NCBI GenBank assembly: GCA_024138025.1
Contig: JAMXBD010002846.1
Span: 1 to 64,000 of the forward strand
Origin: Combretum micranthum
Lineage: Eukaryota > Streptophyta > Magnoliopsida > Myrtales > Combretaceae
Direction of reading: 5' to 3'
Length of the DNA stretch: 64,000 bases
How positions within the stretch are numbered: position 1 is the stretch's first letter; every line of letters begins with the position of its first letter. Position numbers and translations under genes: made by a program. Shown piece after piece: positions 11,346 through 23,240 of this stretch. The notes beneath the pieces were generated by a model. It did no database searches and had not been told where the DNA came from. It was given only the letters and a program-made list of their open reading frames with translations.

Positions 11346-13675
11346 AGACAGAACAGGTTGCGAAAAGAGATTTTTTTACACTTCCTTTTATCAAAACTTC
11401 TTCAAATCATTTCCTAAGCTTCCTATATCAATTCTAACATTAAACAAACACTAATAACAACTCCTAACACTTCAAATCTCTTCCCACAACTTCAAACTAC
11501 AATCAAATCATCACAACCCACAATTCATACTCTTCTTCCTCAAATCAACTCATATCAAACTTCAACTCAACAAATACAAATATAAACAGCACTTCAACTC
11601 ATTTTCAATATCAATTCATCAATTGAATAAGTAAACAACAAATAAAACAAAGATTACTTGAAATAGAAAACTTATCTTTTTAACACAACATGCAATTTCT
11701 TCTTCCTCTTTTGTTCTAATATTGATTCCTTCTTCTAGCTTGTTTTCCTTCATCTTGCTTCTCTTCTAGCTTTGATTTATCTTCTAGTCGGCTTTGATCT
11801 TGAGTTTTGTTGAATTTGGAGAGGGAAAGAAGAAGAAGAAGAAGAAGAAGAAGAGAAAAGAGAAGAAGAAGAAGAAAGAAAACGTAAAATAAAACAAAGG
11901 AGAAGCAAATGGCAACAAAGGAAAATAAAAGAAAGAAAAGGATAAACTAAATTTATAAAATAGAAATAGGGTATAGGTTTAGAACTATCAGATCAATATC
12001 TATAGTTCCAGAAGTATTTAAAAGATGATTTCTGAACCGATAGTTACAAATTAAGATCTTAAATAAGAACTTAATTTAGGAATTTAATTTGGATACAAAG
12101 ATATTAATTTGAGTTCGGGTTTAAGAACTGATATTTTTATTCAAGCAAATGAACTCAAATTTTACTGAGATTTAGGAATTAGTATTTTTGATCTAAATTG
12201 AATGTTTAGGAATCCTCTAAACATTTTTAGAACATGTTTAGGGATTTGAGGAATTTCAAATCTCAAAACCAACTTAATTATTAACTAATTAAATTAAGCC
12301 AACTTGTCTAATTAAGTCCTATAATTCATTTGATTCATTTAATCTATCTAAACTCAATTTCTAATCTAAGTGAAGATTTGGGGTATTTCACAAACACCCT
12401 TCTAAAAGGGCTGTATGTAAAGTTGTTTAATCAAGGAAATTGACTCAAAATGATCAGAGAGTGCAACACCCCTCCACACAGGCCTGTATGCGAGGCTATT
12501 TGGATCGATGGAAAAATTGCAAAAACTCAAGAACGTACAACACCCTTCGCCACAGGCCGTTTCAAGGCCCGTTTGCACCATAAACTCCCCAAACATCCCT
12601 CCAAACACCCCGTTTGACAAGATGTTTGAACTTTTTGGCATTTCCCCTGTTTTAAACTCAAACTTTGCACACTTTTCACTACTCTAATCTTACTCTAAGC
12701 CCTATACAAATATCGTACAACATGTCTCAAGCACTTAACATCACAAAAGAAGTATAAACTCCACTTTTTAACATCAAACAACTCTCGAACATTAATTAAC
12801 ATGAATCAAGTCCTTCATCTCCAACTCATGCATACTCAAAACAACTCCAACACTCACTACAACTCCTCCATCACAATTTATCTATTTCCACACACTTCAA
12901 GTCTTCTATAAACTCATATAACACACATCAAAAGCTCATATCTCATATAACCCCGTTGGTTAACATGAATCATAAAAACCACATTCAAACTATCATGAAA
13001 CTATTAAAGCAAGAAATCATTGTTATGATGGAAACAAAGAAAATAACATCTATAAAAGTATGCAAACTAGCCTTAAGAAGCTTCAACTTGAGAATTGAGT
13101 CTTGAAAAGAAGTTTTTGGCAATTTGTGTATAGAAATTGAAAAGAAAAGATGGTATGATATGGACCAAAGGCACCATAGAATAGGGTCTATTTTGGATGT
13201 CAATTTGGATTATTAACTTTATTAAATAAGACGTGATATTATCCTTTCTCATTTGACTTTTGGGGCAGCTGTAAAAGAGAGAAAAAGGCTTAGGTTTTGG
13301 GCCAAAATTTGCTTGTTTTTGGTTTGGGCTAAAAATCTGCTATGTTTGGTTGGGTTTGTGCTTTGTTTAAATGTAAGCTTTAATCCAACATACACAATGC
13401 AATACAAATATCAAATTACACTAACACATTAAATTCTAACATGTATAAATTATCAACTAAGCTATATTCATCAAATTTCATATTTAAATCAAGTGGAACA
13501 TATATATGTCATACACTACTATTACTAAATTATACCAACACTCCATATTTCATGCAAATACAACATGTTCTAATCATTAAAAACTTAACAAGTTTTCTTA
13601 ATCTAATTAAATCAACATATATATAATAATTTAATTAGTCATTAAGGATTTGGCTATTTCATAATGCCTTTTTGA

Positions 13676-14330
13676 GTAAAGTGACGAAGTCTAATTTTGA
13701 CTTCCCTTGTAACAATTTGTAAGGAAAACATGTCCTTAAACTAGCTTATGAAATTTGTCTAGGGGGTTATATTGTCAGCTCTTCTTCTCCATAGGATTGA
13801 AATCAATTCCCTCAAATATAATGCTATACATAACTTGCTTCCATCTTCCCCATAGGAAATTATCAACCTTACTTGTTGACTTTGTCCCCTTGAAATACTC
13901 TAGCTCTGGTACATCTACCCCAACTATTGGTTGGACTGGAGATTTCCATTTTACTCGTTCTAGCCCCCAAGTTTTCTATATAGGCTTCATAAAGCGAATT
14001 GCCTTATGCTTCTAAGCTTTCCCTAGTACTGTTAAAAGACTCTTACAACTCATCCTAAAGGTTTTTCCTCTAACCTACTGCCTCCCATAACCACCCCCTT
14101 AATGGGTTTGTGATTCTTTTGACCCTTTCTTCACTTCGGTGATGCAAGGTTCCACCTTCCCTAGTCTGGCTGGTAAGTGGACATTCCTTTTGAATGGTCT
14201 CATCCACTACAGGTCCATAGCCTGGACATTATTTTCTTTACTAGAAGACATCTCTACTTAAACTCTTTTTCCTATTCTAATACTACTTGTCATGGGCCTA
14301 CTATTGGGGGCACTTAGCTGCTCTAAAACT
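13676..14330 (-). pseudogene. Ty3 gag, N-terminal part
   Basis: On the minus strand the best frame reads WGLERVKWKSPVQP, then VPELEYFKGTKSTSKVDNF and LWGRWKQVMYS, typical of the start of a plant gypsy gag (a P-E-x-F-x-G-x-R core followed by an NFLW-like segment). Stops and frame changes occur before and after. The gag is cut at 13661 by the solo LTR, and its C-terminal part is at 6345-6738. Confidence 0.6.
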
Positions 14331-14662
14331 TGTTGAAAGTGTGAAGACAACTAAATCTTAATGAAAATAACTAAGTGTAGAGAGAGAAGCTCTAAGAGAA
14401 TGATTCACTAATGAATGGATGAGCTACAAATGAGGGCAATCCCTTACATATAAAAGGCCTTTAAGAACGAATAACAAAGATTATTTCAATATAATGGTTA
14501 AATTATACCTCACTCTAAATACTATACCTACTAATGGGCATTGAATCTAGGCAATACCATTCTAACGACTTCCATGTGGAGCCATGGTCACTATTTGCTA
14601 GATCTACGTCATTCGGTCTTATTAGACCTTAATTTTAGGCTCCTCTTGATAAGTATGTAACA
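14331..14662 (-). repeat. 5' LTR of the old Ty3 element
   Basis: Starts TGTTGAAAGTG, ends ATGTAACA, and shares ordered blocks with 2752-3120. Many small indels separate the two, so the insertion is old. Confidence 0.55.
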
Positions 14663-15957
14663 TATATCTCTTATAAATTTAACTAATTTATTTTTGAAAT
14701 GGAGTATTTAGATTCTAAATCTTTGAAAAGGGTGTATTATGCTCATATATGATAATTCCCCCTTGATTTCATGCATTTTTTTTTATTAATTTTAATGTTC
14801 TTTATCATTTTATCCTTGAATAAATTAATAATTATAGGGTTTTAAAATTTTTTTTAAACTAGACATTAGGTTGAATTTGAGTAAATTATACGTGATAATA
14901 ATTTACGTTTTGGTCGCATAATTTTCTAGTTTAAAATTCATTTTTTTTCTATATAGTAAGAAATAAATATTTAGCATTGTTGCATTTTGTTATACACTAT
15001 GCTAATGTTTGCATTAAAAAAAAAAAAGGAAAAAGAGGTAATTAGGATTTTTTTTACTAAAAACATTTTTATCATTTTCCTTAGGAGAAGAATCCTAACC
15101 TAAATTGGGAAAAGAAAATTAATATATATACTTTTTAAAATTATAAAAATATCACTAAAATAAAAATAATCTTAAAATTAAATAAATCAACCTCATTTTT
15201 TTAATTTTTAGTTTTTTACGGACACAAGATTCGTCACCTAAAACCTCTTCTCTTGAAATTAAGTTAATTATGTTTAGGATTTTTTTCATCTTACGCCACT
15301 TGTGTAATTTTTTTTTAAAATAGTTAGCATTTTTTTCCTTCATCCAACCTAAATTATCATCAGCCATTACTAAGTTATCAGCTAGTTGCATAACCCTAAC
15401 TATTACGGTACCGTTCATAACCACGGACCGCTTCATCTCCGGTGAGCCCAAGCGCTGGCGACGTTGTCTTGGCTCGTCTGCATTGGAGAAATTTTGAAAG
15501 ATATTCTGAGCTCGAACGTTTAACAAAAAGGAAAAAAATTAGATTAGGAATCTGGACAGCAAAGAGTCTTGAATTTGTATTATAGTTGTGTAAAAGGTAC
15601 TCATAACACTAGTCGGTAACCTCCCAAGCACTCAGCACGCTCTATTTTCTGCTTCAAGTTCTGTAAAATGTAGGATTGATGCTGGCCGCGTTATTCTCAG
15701 TACGATTTTCTGCTCGTTTTTGTCTTTCCTCTTTGAATTTGATTCGGCCGTTCGAATTACAATCTAATCTGCAGAATTAAGTCATGTACTTTTACTCAGA
15801 TTACGTTGGGTTGAATTCGGCTAGTGCCGCTCGTTTGTCTTCTTTTCAATGAGTTCTGTCACTAGATTTTTACAACGTCTGCGTGTTGAGGAAATATCCA
15901 AGAATTGTTCGCAGGAGTTCTGATTGGAATATCGTTTTCTGAACTTGGATATACAGT
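14663..15957. other. Region upstream of the PPR gene
   Basis: 14663-15150 is AT-rich filler. From about 15400 the composition becomes more balanced. 15541-15957 probably holds the promoter and 5' leader of the PPR gene; no clear TATA box was seen. A 123-codon minus-strand frame at 15155-15526 is not recognised and was not accepted as a gene. Confidence 0.4.
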
Positions 15958-17396
15958 ATGATCCAAATCACTTGCTGTCGTAAGGGTTCGGTGTTTATAA
16001 AATCAGGGTTTATAAGAACATTTAGTTCGAAGGAATCGAGAAATGACGTGGTGGATTTATCCAGAAGGATATGCAAAGTTATGATGTCTAATCCTGTCGT
16101 GACCCTTGATACTGCCCTTGACCAAAGTGGGGTTAGGGTTTCCGAACAGATAGTTGAAGATGTTCTTAAAAGATTCGAAAATGCTGGTATGACAGCTTAT
16201 AGATTCTTCGAATGGGCTGGGAAGCAAAGAAATTACACGCACAGTGTTAGGGCTCACCACACCATGATTGAGTCCTTGGCGAAGATTAGGCAGTATCAGA
16301 TCATGTGGGATATCGTGAATGCAATGAAAAGTAAAAGCATGCTGAATGTTGAAACGTTTTGCATCATCATGAGAAAGTATGCTAGGGCTCAGAAGGTGGA
16401 GGCGATATACACCTTCAACATAATGGAGAAGTATGGTGTGACTCCGAATATAGCTGCATTCAATGGCCTATTGAGTGCTTTGTGCAAGGGAAAAAATGTC
16501 CGAAAGGCTCAGGAGATCTTCGATAGCTTGAAGGATAAATTTATCCCGGATGCAAAGACTTACAGTATACTGCTTGAAGGATGGGGTAAAGCTCCTAATC
16601 TGCCCAAAGCAAGGATGATTTTCAGGGAAATGGTCAATTCGGGTTGCAACCCTGATATAGTGACATACGGTATCATGGTTGATGTCCTTTGTAAGGCAGG
16701 TAGAGTTGATGAAGCCCTTGATGTTGTCAAGGATATGGATTCTTCATCTTGCAAGCCAACGTCTTTTATTTATAGTGTTTTGGTACATACCTATGGGGTA
16801 GAGAATCGTATCGAAGATGCCATTGATACTTTCTTAGAAATGGAAAAAAGGGGTATAAAGGTGGATGTTGCTGTGTATAATGCATTGATTGGAGCATTTT
16901 GTAAAGTGAATAAATTCAAAAATGTTTATAGGGTCTTAACTGAGATGGACAGTAAGGGGTAAAACCCAACTCGAGGACTTGCAATATCATCCTAAACAGC
17001 TTGATAGATAAAGGTGATACTGATGAAGCACAAAGGATGTTTCGGAAAATGATCAAGGTTTGTGAGCCAGATGCGGATACGTATACAATAATGATCAAGA
17101 TGTTCTGTGAAAGGGATGAACTGGAGATGGCCTTGAAGGTGTGGAAGTATATGAAAGGAAAGCGATTTATCCCAAGCATGCATACTTATTCTGTACTTAT
17201 AAATGGATTGTGTGAGAAAGGTAATCCGGAAAAGGCTTGTGTCTTATTAGAAGAGATGATGGAGAAAGGCATGAGACCATCAGGTGTAACATTTGGAAGG
17301 TTAAGGCAATTGCTTATTAAGGAAGGTAGAGAGGATGTATTAAAATTTCTTCAGGAGAAAATGAACCTTTTGGTGAAAGAACCTCTTTGCGACTGA
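15958..17396 (+). CDS. Mitochondrial P-type PPR protein, frameshifted
   Basis: Probable organelle RNA-binding protein of the pentatricopeptide-repeat family, P class, closest from memory to Arabidopsis At1g77360. The N-terminus (CCRKGSVFIKSGFIRTFSSK) looks like a mitochondrial presequence. About eleven PPR units follow from residue 97 (for example FNGLLSALCKGKNVRKAQEI near 168 and YGIMVDVLCKAGRVDEAL near 237), and the C-terminus EPLCD matches the family end. There are no introns. The reading frame stops after residue 334 at 16960 but resumes in the next frame from 16959 and runs to 17396. The homologous sequence is continuous if one G is missing from the run at 16956-16959; the full length would be about 479 residues. 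One repeat (KVEAIYTF) is also one residue shorter than I expect. Either a recent pseudogene or a base-call error; sequence on both sides is otherwise intact, which favours error or very recent loss. Confidence 0.9.
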
Positions 17397-20300
17397 ATAT
17401 TTCTGCAAGTGACTGAGGAATACTTTGACTGTTATCTTATCCATCCAAATGCAAATGTCGAGCACAATCTATAACAAATTTGGTCATTTGAAATGATTCT
17501 TCAGGTCTGTGTCGGTGATCTCTCTCTCTCTCTAGTCTCTCCCCCCCTCTTTATAAACATTATGTACATGTGGTTTTAGTATCCAGTTTGCCTTTATTTA
17601 GTTAATGGATTTACTACTATAACATGATCCTTTGCATTTCTCTTTATTTTGCGGCATCATTTTTCTGTAATTTCATCCCTTGAAGAAGAAACCTTCATTT
17701 AATAACATGGTGGATGTTAATCTAGTTGTATGCTTAGTGATGATTGCAAAGAGTAGCTACTGCCTCATTTAGAACAAAATGTTTGCAGGAATGAAGAGGA
17801 CTAAAAGGAGCTGACTTACTATGAAATTGGGAATTTTGTGGAGCCTCACTTGGTTTCTACACTACAACTAACAAAAAATAAATGAAAACTAATCAAGGAA
17901 AAAGAATGTGGGTGCTTAATAGAGATTCATTTTAAGGATGTACTCTGGTGAGAGCCAAATAGTTTTTGTAGATAAATTAAAACCTCATGTTGTGAATATG
18001 AACACGCTAAGTCTTTGGGCTAAAAGGTTAAGATCTGATTTTCCTCCTCTAATCATCATATTTCGTACGTGCATATAGTGTGCTTCTGGGTATTCTAAGC
18101 TTTTTTAGTTTTGACTTTATGTTGGATTCCTTGTAAGTTTTGCATATTTTGATCATCCTCTTCATGCACCAAGTTCTATAAAGCATGAATCTCTAAATAT
18201 AAGTTATCTACCTACTGTCTAATTCATCTCTTTATTATATAGCGTGAATATAATTTGGTATAGATGATATATTTATAGTATGGCTTTCCTGAACTAAGTA
18301 CAATCTTGCCAATGGACTTTTTTTTTAAGCAATCATTTAATAAAAGAAAGCAAGGACTCCGTAGGCAACCAATGCTAATAATGATATTTCTGGAATGATT
18401 GTTCAAATACAAAATTAATTATTCTTATAGAGGCCTGCATTTGTTACAAGATGAAATATGGTTTCTAGCTTTAAGTTGTTTAAGAACAAAATCAGTAGCA
18501 ATCTTAATCTTAATGGATTTTCTACCATGTTTACCTATCTATGATAAATAGGTAGCTTGGGTTCATTAAGAGAGAACCCAATGATCTCATAGAACACAAT
18601 ATTTTAAGTAATATTTGACTTAAATTCCTTTGTTGATTCTGTCCCTTAAATGCTGGATAGAAGCTTCCCTACTTGCTTTATTATTATTATTATCATAATT
18701 GTTATTATTGTTTCAACTCCTGTGGCACATAGAATTATTGCACACTAACTTTCCCTACATGAGACAAATAACTTACACATGAGCACACATAAACTGCTGC
18801 ACTAGACACCTAAAACAAATGACACCAGGACATACAACACCCACACATACACAACACAATCAATCCAACTACTGGTATGGTTAGATCAGGTACGAAAAAT
18901 GCATGCTAGTTTAAATTATTGATCCGATAATTGAATTTGAACTTAACATGGTATTAAAGTGGGAGGATATGAGTTTGAATCATTGCACCATCATCAACTA
19001 AACGCAGACCTTTTCATGGCTTTCCTAATTACTTATTCTCCCATAATGTAAAAGAGAGAATAAATAGTTCTCTATCTTATATACCTCTTTCGAATAAATT
19101 TCCAGTATCCTTTTTTCCTATCATTTTCTGATTATTGATAGCTGACTTTTTCTTAGCTTTTCTCCAGTTAATTTGAATTCCCAGTCAATCATGGAGAGGC
19201 TTGATAGCTTGACTTCGCCTGAATGAGTACTGAATCATGCTCTTGAAGCTTGCTGAGGGCTTGTTGCAACAAGAAAACCTAATGGTTTGAGAGTATTCAT
19301 CAGCTAGATTACTGGCTACACGGAGGTCTGCTCTGCATATCGGATGTTATTTTCCAGGATAATTTGAAGATCACTGAGTGAAGTACTTTAATGAGTGATG
19401 CGTCTTGTCCCTCTTTGGAGTAAATTTTGTTGAGTTTACTAACCTTATTTTCTGGTTTGTGCTCATCAAATTTGATATGGACTAGATTGTGAGGATATCT
19501 GGCTTGTAATCTTGATGGCACTTTACCTAGTTGAAGTGTGCCCCCTGAGTTGTGCCATGAAGTGATGGTGGTGTCAAATGTAAAACGCCTTGTATTAGAA
19601 ACACCATGAATTGAGTTGCTGTGGAGCATGATAACCAACTGTGCAGAAGAGAGATGGCCCATTGATCCCATTTTGTAGCAATGGGGACTCAAATAGTTTG
19701 CAAATTGAATTTTCAAAGCCAGTATATGATTTAGGAAAAGGCTGTAGTTTCTCGATCCATTCAATCTAGGAATGACTTGAAACTGTGTATATGACAGACG
19801 TCTTGCTTCACGCTAATTACTGCCCCTCTTTTCTCATCGGTGTTACCTCTCGGTGGTTCAATTTTGGAAAGCAACTTGCTTATGTTTTACTTTCTTTTTC
19901 TTTTTCTTTTTTTTTTTTTTTAAAAGGGGGCTGTTCCACTGTAGTAGAAACGGGTTACATATTGTTACTTTAATGAATTCATGCCTCTTATAAGTCGTCT
20001 CTGTTGAGACTAAGGATTCTTGCATGAAAAAGTATACTTTTGTTCATCATAAAATAGCACATTGATGGTATTGTTTATTGCACTATACTTATGTAATGAA
20101 AATAAGCATCATGCCTCTCAGCATTTTCGCAAAATAACATGTTAAAAATTTTCTTGTTGTCATAGTTTCAAAAAGTACCATATCCGAAAAGACAATTCTT
20201 GAGAAAGTATTTTAGCAAACAACGCTGTGAGAATGGAGTTTTAACAGATGTTTTTATTTTTAGTAGTTGGAGAGTGCAACAAAAGCTGCGCTCTGCACAA

Positions 20301-20410
20301 AACGACGTATGTGCATTTTTCTAAGAGAAAGCCAGTCCATATAAAGTGTAGTTAGCAGTTGTGATTTTTTAAAATGAACATCAACTTACGTTTTATAATA
20401 TAGCTCTGTG
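17397..20410. other. 3' flank of the PPR gene and intergenic DNA
   Basis: 17397 to about 17700 is likely 3' UTR, with a CT microsatellite at 17520-17533. 18560-18850 faintly resembles the LTR of the small element at 21599-23240 (shared GAGAGAACCC and ATGATCT phrases). A minus-strand frame of 151 codons at 19309-19764 has balanced composition but is unrecognised. No gene could be supported. Confidence 0.4.
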
Positions 20411-21101
20411 TAGTGATGTGACCGGAACGGGTTTGGGACACGTCATATAAAACCAAATCCATCTTGGTTCATTATTGGGTTTCCTAAACCTGATCTGAAA
20501 TTCTATAGGTTTTTTTTTTTTTTAATAATGTCCAAACCCGCTCTTATAGAGTTTTGATCTTGACTCATCTCATTTCGTTGACCAATTTATCTCTTTTCTT
20601 TTCTTTTCTTTTTTAATAATCTTTTTCTTTTATTTTCTTTTACATTGGATCAACCATAACTATTAAAATATGAAAGGAAAACTCAATTGAGTCATTATAA
20701 GAAAATGCATGTTTTTATCTTTACAGCTTGAGGAAGGATAATAAAAAAAATGTAAATCCTTAACCAAAATATCTTTAGTCAATTCATTTCCCAGTAAATA
20801 ATAAAAAAGTCTACTTGATACTAAATCCTTAGCCAAAACATCACCTATAGGTTCAATCTATTATTTCCTAAAACATCTCCTATAGAGTCAACCTATTATT
20901 ATGTTTTCTTTTATGATTTTATTATGTTGAATTTTACATAATTGACGGGTTCGGATTACTCATCGGATATTTTCGTTGACTTGAACCCGCCTTGAAACCC
21001 TATAAGATTAATATATTATTTCCCAAACTCGATCTGTGACCTTTTAGGGTCAGACCCTATAGGATTTTTAGCGGGGTGTACCCGATCCGATTGCATTCCT
21101 A
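20411..21101. mobile_element. Second hAT-like non-autonomous element
   Basis: 691 bp. Left end TAGTGATGTGACCGGAACGG and right end reading, on the other strand, TAGGAATGCAATCGGATCGG are imperfect inverted repeats. Flanks GCTCTGTG (20403-20410) and TCTATGTG (21102-21109) agree at 6 of 8 positions. Subterminal AACCCG/CGGGTT motifs. No transposase frame. It is a different subfamily from the three elements with GGTTTGGTT ends. Confidence 0.6.
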
Positions 21102-21598
21102 TCTATGTGCAATCTAAAAAATAGTACGGAAAAAAAAATCCAATTTTTTGCCTCCTTTTATAGTATAACCAAATTAACATATCCAAACACATTGACCGTT
21201 GCAACAGTAATAACAACACTTTTAAGTGATTTATTACTACCACTAGTATAGACTTAACAAAAAAATGAGAGAACAAATGTAAATTCCTAGCACTTCAAAA
21301 ACTCAAATAACAACAAACAGTAGCAATATGATTTTTTAAGATCACAATTGAACCCTACCCTTAATACCATAACTCGTCTTCTGTTCATAACCGACCTCAA
21401 AGATCACATTAATTTAATCACATGCGATGACTTTATAGTTATGAGTAGCTTCTTGCCCCCATCTCTATAGTCTTTGAGCATCCTATAGTTTAAATATTTC
21501 CCTTCTCGAAATGCCTTCATTGTTTCATTAAGTTAAGCTTAAAAATACCTAATCAATCATAAACGATCTTTTTTACTTATGCCAACATGAGTAAGCAC
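21102..21598. other. Intergenic, nothing recognised
   Basis: AT-rich sequence without a credible coding frame or bounded repeat between two mobile elements. Confidence 0.4.
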
Positions 21599-22079
21599 TG
21601 TCATAAGATTGATTAATTTGATTTTTTGGGTTTATTATAGAGAGAACTTGATGATCTATTGATTAGAGCTTCTTAGAGAGAACCCCATGATCTTTTGAAC
21701 TTAAAAATTCTAAATTTTCTTTTTTGGATAACAGGATTTGTCTTTCACTTTTTCTTCCTTATGCATACATATACTTTGCATTATAAGAGTAGTTACACTA
21801 ACTTCTAGTCCTATTTTTACTATTTTTATTAATTTTTTTGCACATAAGCTTAATTGCACATTATCATTATCTAGGATATAATAATTGACAAGTATCCTTT
21901 TTAACGCATGACAACAAGGTCAATACAAAACAGTCAATCGCATACACATTGCAACACATGTGTAGAGACTATTCATGGCTTTGCAAAAACTACCACTATT
22001 ATTGTTATTGAAACATAAAATATGTCTATGCTTGCTGTTACACCATTACACAACCTCATTGTACATGTTTTATGTAACA
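21599..22079 (-). repeat. 3' LTR of the compact element
   Basis: TGTCATAAGATTG ... ATGTAACA, about 480 bp, sharing ordered blocks with 22787-23240, for example GAGAGAACC, GATCT/AATCT and TATAATAATTG. The minus-strand polypurine tract lies directly to its right. Confidence 0.65.
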
Positions 22080-22786
22080 TTTTCTCTCCCCTTGCAACCA
22101 TGCATGAACGCATGTGTAAGTTATGATGATGTATGAGTCAAACATCCCCATTGTTGTTGGCTGCTTCATTTCCCATGGATGCGGTGTGTGAAGCTGTTGC
22201 ATCCACAATCAATGACGTGATTTTATCTGATAACTGCTATTAGTGTGTTTCGCACTTTCATTGGATGAATTACAATGCTCCTGCTATTGCCATTTTTCTA
22301 TGCTTGGAATAGCTATTGAAGTTGCACCCTATTTCTATTTATGATAAAATAATTGGCAAATAACCAACCTAAACACATGACAAACTGACTAATATAAAGC
22401 AAACCAACAACAATTTAGCACAATTGAAATAATACTAGTACTCTTTTGTCCCTATTAACTTTCTATAGCACAATACACTTACAAACACGATTTACTTGAC
22501 ACAAAATAGACACACACAAAATGTTGGACTTACATAACTCTTCACACAACATTTAATTTTTCTTCTAGTGAGATATACTCTATAGTGCATAGATATATTT
22601 GCTAGTATTGGTTGTAACATTACTACTCTCTTTGTTATCTTCTACTACTAGTAGAGTTGTATTATGTGATAAAGATGCTTTTTAACTAGACACGTCGAAT
22701 TGAGTGCAACTATCCTTGTACATATAGCTTCAAATTGGAGTAGCAGTTTTTTCAAGTCTTTTATATCAACTGGCTTTGATACCAAA

Positions 22787-23240
22787 TGCTATGAGATTGG
22801 TTAAAGTTGATTTTTCTAAGCTCACTTTAGCGAGAACTTAACAATCTCTTGATGAGTGCTTGTTAGAGAGAACCCTACAATCTCTTGAACTTAAAAGTTT
22901 TGAATTTTTTTTTGAAAAATAGCTTTCGTCTTTCCCTTTCTTTTCCTTATACATATATGTTGGAATAAAACAGTAGTTACATCAACTGCTGGTCTTATTT
23001 TCACTTTAATTTTTTTTTTAAGACATGAGCTTAATTGTACATTATTTCTATCTAGATTATAATAATTGGCAAGTAACTACCATAACACATGACAATATGA
23101 TCAATGCAAAACAACCAACCACACACACCTTATAATACATCCACAAACACTACCTACCATTATTGCTATTGAAACATAGATTAAGTTTATGCATGCTATC
23201 ATACCATTGCATAACCTGATTATAGATATTTCATATAACA
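22787..23240 (-). repeat. 5' LTR of the compact element
   Basis: TGCTATGAGATTGG ... CATATAACA, about 454 bp. Two bases separate it from the minus-strand primer site at 22772-22784. Confidence 0.65.

Larger units (their letters stand above)
8502..12390 (-). mobile_element. Inner solo LTR (family A, copy D)
   Basis: 3889 bp starting TGTAAATACCCGAC and ending GGGGTATTTCA, with a perfect 5-bp duplication CAAAC at 8497-8501 and 12391-12395. It inserted into the outer solo LTR. Inside are four CATTGCATCATG-type units (9478-9569), a degenerate TTGATTA/AAGTCAAACT tandem region (about 10140-10640) that makes this copy longer than its relatives, a GC-rich block of GCCGGC motifs (11190-11345) and a GAA run (11829-11854). 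No internal retroelement region. Confidence 0.85.
6744..13661 (-). mobile_element. Outer solo LTR (family A, copy C), split by another solo LTR
   Basis: Starts TGAAAGGACC and ends GCTATTTCA, flanked by the perfect 5-bp duplication TAATG at 6739-6743 and 13662-13666. It sits inside the old Ty3 gag. Removing the nested insertion (8502-12390 plus 5 bp) leaves about 3.0 kb. There is no internal region, so it is a solo LTR. It shares with 33357-36027, 51014-53864 and 8502-12390 the GTACTG...CTCA hairpin area, the acidic short frame and a CATTGCATCATG motif (one copy, 7721-7735). Strand is assigned from the acidic frame. Confidence 0.8.
2752..14662 (-). mobile_element. Old, nested Ty3/gypsy element (minus strand)
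   Basis: Two related segments in the same orientation, 2752-3120 and 14331-14662, act as LTRs. Just right of the left copy is TTCTCCCTCACC, which on the minus strand is a polypurine tract, as expected beside a 3' LTR. Reading leftward from the right LTR come remnants of gag (13676-14330), the rest of gag with a zinc-knuckle relic (6345-6738), then a decayed aspartic protease (5955-6245). Reverse transcriptase and integrase were not found. The gag is split by the solo LTR at 6744-13661. A copia gag piece and a hAT-like element also sit inside. A target duplication could not be found, so the outer limits are approximate. Confidence 0.6.
21599..23240 (-). mobile_element. Compact non-autonomous LTR element (TRIM-like)
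   Basis: Two related LTRs (21599-22079 and 22787-23240) flank about 707 bp. Left of the right-hand LTR, GGCTTTGATACCA (22772-22784) is on the minus strand TGGTATCAAAGCC, a primer site of the initiator-Met type. Right of the left-hand LTR, TTTTCTCTCCCCTT is on the minus strand a polypurine tract. Both place the element on the minus strand. Flanking 5 bp are AGCAC and AGAAC (4 of 5 match). The interior encodes no gag or pol that I can see, so it would depend on another element for movement. Confidence 0.7.

Noticed and set aside
15155..15526. 123-codon minus-strand frame head-to-head with the PPR gene
   Set aside because: No recognisable domain; its second half is lysine- and isoleucine-rich as AT-rich DNA often gives, and no splice partner was found.
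18560..18850. Weak resemblance to the LTR of the compact element at 21599-23240
   Set aside because: Only short shared phrases; no ends or duplication.
19309..19764. 151-codon minus-strand frame with fairly balanced composition and a possible GTTAGT donor near 19444
   Set aside because: It could be an exon of a lost gene, but I recognise no family and found no neighbouring exons.
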